A DNA stretch of 57,534 nt, taken from assembly GCA_964011275.1 (NCBI GenBank), contig CAXGOB010000025.1, positions 1 to 57,534 on the forward strand. The letters are read 5' to 3'. Positions 57,243 to 57,534 of this stretch are shown in pieces (position 1 is the first letter of the stretch; the number at the start of each line of letters is the position of its first letter). The notes under the pieces were generated by a model, which was not told where the DNA came from, searched no databases, and saw nothing but the letters and a program-made list of their open reading frames with translations. This DNA comes from UBA7328 sp002471345. Lineage in GTDB: Bacteria > Bacteroidota > Bacteroidia > Chitinophagales > Saprospiraceae. Position numbers and translations under genes: made by a program.

Positions 57243-57533
57243 TCAATAATCCTTCTTCATTCCAATCTTGTGCATCCTCCACAGCGGAATCAATGTCCAT
57301 AACAATAGTGAAACAGAAACGAAAATAATTCCAAGATTCCTACCTAAAAACTTGGATAAAACAGCCCCTGTATACCCCATCATAGCTGACATATCTAATT
57401 TCATGAGTATCAATATTCGAGCTAAGTCGATGGGATTTAATGTTATCAGTGAAATAGTTAGTTTATCCAAGGGATAGTCCTTCAAACTCAATAATAAAAG
57501 TAAGAATACACCATCATAGATAATTGCAAAAAA
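57243..57533 (-). CDS. nosY: NosY-like ABC-2 permease, C-terminal part only
   Basis: The frame is open to the right edge (reading in from YDGVFLLLLLSLKDYPL), so the 5' part lies beyond the window. The visible ~95 residues end in a conserved permease tail: NPIDLARILILMKLDMSAMMGYTGAVLSKF and a last membrane helix. That stretch is typical of NosY-type ABC-2 permeases linked to nitrous oxide reductase maturation. The 160-base gap to the P450 gene has no obvious gene. Confidence 0.6.
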   Translation of the reverse strand, partial: FFAIIYDGVFLLLLLSLKDYPLDKLTISLITLNPIDLARILILMKLDMSAMMGYTGAVLSKFLGRNLGIIFVSVSLLLWTLIPLWRMHKIGMKKDY

Positions 57534-57534
57534 C

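Noticed and set aside
57097..57300. A 67-codon minus-strand frame between the P450 gene and the NosY-like permease end
   Set aside because: It overlaps the permease C-terminus out of frame, lacks any recognisable motif and has poor coding character. I take it as a shadow frame.
1..57534. CRISPR arrays, insertion sequences, prophage, tRNA and rRNA
   Set aside because: I looked for direct repeats with spacers, transposase motifs, terminal inverted repeats and cloverleaf-like segments and saw none.

Overview
The window comes from the chromosome of an aerobic, low-GC member of the Bacteroidota. The best guess is a marine Saprospiria- or Cytophagia-type lineage. The evidence is an alternative complex III plus aa3-type oxidase operon in the Bacteroidota order, a secreted protease with a type IX secretion (T9SS) C-terminal sorting domain, a TonB-plug protein with no barrel, a Bacteroidota-type LptD, and several upstream regions carrying a TAnnTTTG -7 element with no clear Shine-Dalgarno sequence. 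I see no rRNA, tRNA, CRISPR array, insertion sequence, integrase or prophage. This is ordinary, densely packed core chromosome, with the 5' part of one gene at the left edge and the 3' end of another at the right edge.

Layout, left to right. (1) 1-2155: 5' part of a large CBM9-like/DUF5916 outer-membrane protein. (2) 2311-5480: a tight five-gene minus-strand operon (universal stress protein, DinB-like protein, alpha/beta hydrolase, hot-dog thioesterase, HD phosphohydrolase). (3) 5636-13666: secreted and metabolic genes, namely the TonB-plug protein, a DUF3089 hydrolase, a GT2 glycosyltransferase, an S10 carboxypeptidase and the cysE-cysM cysteine pair. (4) 13683-17885: a stand-alone formate-dehydrogenase-like molybdoenzyme, ung, a DUF423 membrane protein and a small outer-membrane barrel. 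(5) 17896-34283: a minus-strand respiratory operon of about 16.4 kb, actABCDEF-coxB-ctaD-cyoE-coxC-coxC-COX4, followed by three assembly-type genes (a Sco-like protein without its copper motif, DUF420, and a small CPMC protein). (6) 34411-39107: thyA, an M43 protease with a T9SS tail, an exported YciI-like protein and an FTP/fungalysin-type metalloprotease. (7) 39212-50325: cell-envelope genes, namely lptD, an amidase, a DUF1611 + dipeptide-epimerase pair, an MCE/MlaD protein, a SIMPL protein, murB and an MsbA-like ABC exporter. (8) 50622-57533: HMG-CoA reductase (mevalonate pathway), a GNAT, a tricorn-like protease, a cytochrome P450 and the tail of a NosY-like ABC permease.

How the genes work together. 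The respiratory operon encodes a full electron path from quinol (ActABCDEF) to oxygen (CoxB/CtaD/CoxC/COX4), plus heme O synthesis (CyoE). Its most striking gene is coxB. The cytochrome oxidase subunit II has an intact CuA site but continues into a C-terminal OmpA-like peptidoglycan-binding domain, with the two diaminopimelate-binding residues (D433, R448) in place. This predicts an oxidase, possibly an ACIII-oxidase supercomplex, physically tethered to the cell wall. That fusion is the best candidate here for something under-described. Next in interest are the copper-motif-less Sco-like protein with its CPMC neighbour, and a DUF1611/epimerase pair sitting inside what is usually a conserved lptD-amidase-mlaD neighbourhood.
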